Positions 63,201 to 64,000 of a DNA stretch of 64,000 nucleotides are shown here, in pieces. The translations under genes were made by a program, and so were the position numbers. The notes under the pieces were generated by a model that was not told the DNA's origin, made no database searches, and saw nothing but the letters and a program-made list of their open reading frames with translations. Positions within the stretch are counted from its first letter, which is position 1; the number at the start of each line of letters is the position of its first letter. This stretch comes from Sphingomonas hankookensis (GTDB lineage Bacteria > Pseudomonadota > Alphaproteobacteria > Sphingomonadales > Sphingomonadaceae): contig NZ_JAKREV010000001.1 of NCBI RefSeq assembly GCF_022664465.1, forward strand, positions 434,001 to 498,000. Direction: 5' to 3'.

Positions 63201-63385
63201 TCGCGCCGTTCGGAACGCTCGACTTCAACATCAGCTACGACCTGAACGACAGGATGGCACTGTCGATCGAGGGCGTGAACCTGACCAGCGAACCGCTGGT
63301 ACAATATGGTCGCGATCGCAACGCGCTGGTGTTCGCACAGGAACTGAAGCCCCGCTTCCTCTTGGGCGCGCGCTATCGGTTCTAA
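60242..63385 (+). CDS. TonB-dependent receptor (TonB-Xanth-Caul type)
   Basis: 1047 aa. Signal peptide of about 30 residues, TonB box ITVTG (66-70), plug with SAEDIGKFPDTNLAESLQRI and VSVRGFSGGFNLVTLNGRQL, then a 22-strand barrel ending LGARYRF. GGGGAG eight bases before ATG. The type takes up large substrates, often carbohydrates; sapC downstream fits this. Substrate unknown. Confidence 0.94.
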   Translation: MRGHLLGTLARTSSTIALAALFIAPGIAAAQTADTAVNAQPGATEGTNGSTAQQTGQDPVEDGAEITVTGIRASLNRAIDIKRNSAGVVDAISAEDIGKFPDTNLAESLQRITGVSINRVNGEGSQVSVRGFSGGFNLVTLNGRQLPASNVDTSGAGDFARGTGRSFDFQNLASEGVSALEVYKTGRAAIPSGGIGAAINVVTRKPLESREGGVTGSVGVKALHDVSTNDGVGARVLPEVSGLVSWRNDSRTFGLSVFGSYQRRDSTSAQSAPNYFTVVPTADVLNPAGPYVNGQTQIENRPTTPFTLIPNDSRYQFSENKRERINGQAVAQFAPTDRLTFTADALFAQNRLEEQRSEQTNWFNRPFGQIRFNGNDVIATPDFISETINGVKDQGFEQQFRATKTQLQSYGLNGKWQMTDSLTLNLDGYHAISKSTPDAPNGTSVTLVSLGAPVISGQSIDYSTGFPQVTQTINDRINGNGNGVLDLGDLGTQIGRTNTATQRQRINGGRADLGWDLGGGSRFDFGGTYTDAVMTSQRVQTQQQLGDWGITDPGIVQRLASNVVKTFCLDCKFDAFKPAATARTAFRGNAVVLNDIFSNFYAANPINTTANDFDSVGEKIWGVYGQITWKGEIAGRTANLVFGTRYEETKVRSTALQAIPSAIKWDADNDFSAVISSTASTVSQRGNYTNLLPAIDFNIEVFDNFIARASASRTLARPDYGNLFASTTAGAPTRPVALGGRPTGSSGNAGLLPLVSDNFDVSVEWYYKPSSYVSLGFFDKRVRNFIGTGVFNRTLFDLRDPSSGAAGTRSGIAADRLRALAADLSDVNLFTYTALLSQNGGNTAQADAAFQANRNAAGALNQDYVNSILQAVDIFGNAQDPLYTFAVSQPVNNRDGHIYGFEMAGQHFFGNTGFGVQASYTKVYGDVNADIAADPSVNVFALTGLGDSANGSIIYDKNGLSARVSYNWRDKFLAATNQGDSRNPLFVAPFGTLDFNISYDLNDRMALSIEGVNLTSEPLVQYGRDRNALVFAQELKPRFLLGARYRF

Positions 63386-63400
63386 GGCGCCCAAGTAATT

Positions 63401-63440
63401 GGGAAGGGCCGTTCGCTACGGCGGGCGGCCCTTCCCTTTA
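63401..63440 (+). terminator. Terminator between the TonB receptor and sapC
   Basis: GGGAAGGGCCG (63401-63411) pairs with CGGCCCTTCCC (63426-63436), loop of 14, followed by TTT. It would separate or attenuate sapC. Confidence 0.8.
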
Positions 63441-63492
63441 CCCGCATCTCTTCTATCCTGACCGCCCGTTTCCCAGCAGGTTCGTGCTCCCG

Positions 63493-64000
63493 ATGCCCCA
63501 TGTCGTGACCCTTAACAATGTCGACCATCAGGACCTGACCGTCGCCGTCGCGCACGGCGCGGCGCATGGCGATGCGGTCAATCAGGTGCTGCTGTTCCCC
63601 AACGAGTTCGAAGCGGCGCAGCGCGACTATCCGATCCTGTTCCGCCACGACGATCGTGGCGGCTTTTACGCGGTCGCCCTGCTCGGGCTCGACCGCGACG
63701 ACAACCTCTTCCTCACGCCCGACGGCCATTGGCAGGCGAGCTATGTCCCCGCCGTCCGCCAGCGCGGGCCGTTCGGCCCCACCGCCGACGGACAGGGGGT
63801 GCAGCTCGACCTCGACGATCCTCGCGTGGGGACTGGCGGCGAGCCGCTCTATCTGCCGCATGGCGGGACCGCGCCTTATCTCACCCATATCGAAGCGGTG
63901 CTGAGCGTGATCCGCGAGGGGCAGGCGATCAACGCGCCGCTGTTCGCCGCATGGGAGGCCGCGCAACTGCTGCGCCCGACCACGATCGAAATCGATCTGG
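63493..64000 (+). CDS. SapC family protein (partial)
   Basis: Open at the right edge. MPHVVTLNNVDHQDLTVA, VLLFPNEFEAAQRDYPILF and FYAVALLGLDRDDNLFLTPD are SapC family signatures. The family sits with TonB receptors and PKHD or tryptophan halogenase genes in sugar-uptake loci of Caulobacterales and Sphingomonadales. Function unproven. Confidence 0.9.
   Translation, partial: MPHVVTLNNVDHQDLTVAVAHGAAHGDAVNQVLLFPNEFEAAQRDYPILFRHDDRGGFYAVALLGLDRDDNLFLTPDGHWQASYVPAVRQRGPFGPTADGQGVQLDLDDPRVGTGGEPLYLPHGGTAPYLTHIEAVLSVIREGQAINAPLFAAWEAAQLLRPTTIEIDL

Noticed and set aside
1..64000. Prophage, insertion sequence, integron or CRISPR
   Set aside because: No transposase, integrase, spacer array or phage gene was recognised; the tRNA-Thr is not flanked by an att-type repeat or integrase.

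Overview
The window is a high-GC alphaproteobacterial chromosome segment and most likely comes from a sphingomonad (Sphingomonas or a close relative). The evidence is the phyR / nepR / ecfG general-stress locus with a PhyP-like kinase, a GcrA regulator, an exosortase-A-type O-glycosylation ligase, a Caulobacter/Xanthomonas-type TonB receptor followed by sapC, and several families of palindromic intergenic repeats. No phage, transposase, integrase or CRISPR array was seen. All calls come from reading the sequence and from remembered family motifs; no database search was run.

Layout. 1-4.3 kb: start of glnE, a 58-aa NepR-resembling ORF, ecfG, a 45-aa membrane peptide, phyR, nepR and phyP, which together form the general stress response (GSR) core. 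4.3-10.7 kb, all on the minus strand: queE-queC (7-deazaguanine), a secreted protein, hslO (Hsp33), argF, argD and an ABC-2 permease. 10.8-21 kb: gcrA, an outer-membrane barrel, parE, a beta-lactamase-fold hydrolase, the SRP RNA gene (ffs), tpiA, a PpiD-like foldase and trpE. 21-27 kb: GNAT, DUF423, a KefB-type antiporter, a NifU/IscU-like protein, CvpA and radA. 27-36 kb: a DUF2945 stress protein, a polysaccharide gene group (glycosyltransferase, O-glycosylation ligase, acyltransferase), DJ-1/PfpI diverging from topoisomerase IB-mscS, and a MaoC-thiolase pair. 36-51 kb: an HTH protein, ilvE, a MarR regulator, proC, ubiK, tspO, tlyA, a VapBC-type toxin-antitoxin pair, dxs, a Zur-like regulator with a MerC-family protein, a PadR-DUF2218 pair, rarA and tRNA-Thr. 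51.3-59.9 kb: a ten-gene chemotaxis operon on the minus strand. 60.2-64 kb: a TonB-dependent receptor and the start of sapC.

How the genes work together. GGAAC-N17/18-GTT elements, the pattern of EcfG promoters, lie before nepR-phyP, before the DJ-1/PfpI gene and before the DUF2945 gene. They tie three parts of the window to the one sigma factor encoded at its left end. The chemotaxis operon carries one canonical CheB and a second CheB whose catalytic serine is replaced by aspartate. It lacks classical CheZ but ends in a 93-aa helical protein with a DxxxQ signature like that of CheZ and CheT. Its receptor has almost no periplasmic part and ends in a WxxF CheR/CheB tether.

The most interesting items are the NepR-like small ORF beside ecfG, the 45-aa membrane peptide in the phyR-ecfG interval, the PhyP degeneracy, the degenerate CheB plus DxxxQ protein, and a strong 13-bp-stem inverted repeat in front of an RBBP9-type hydrolase.
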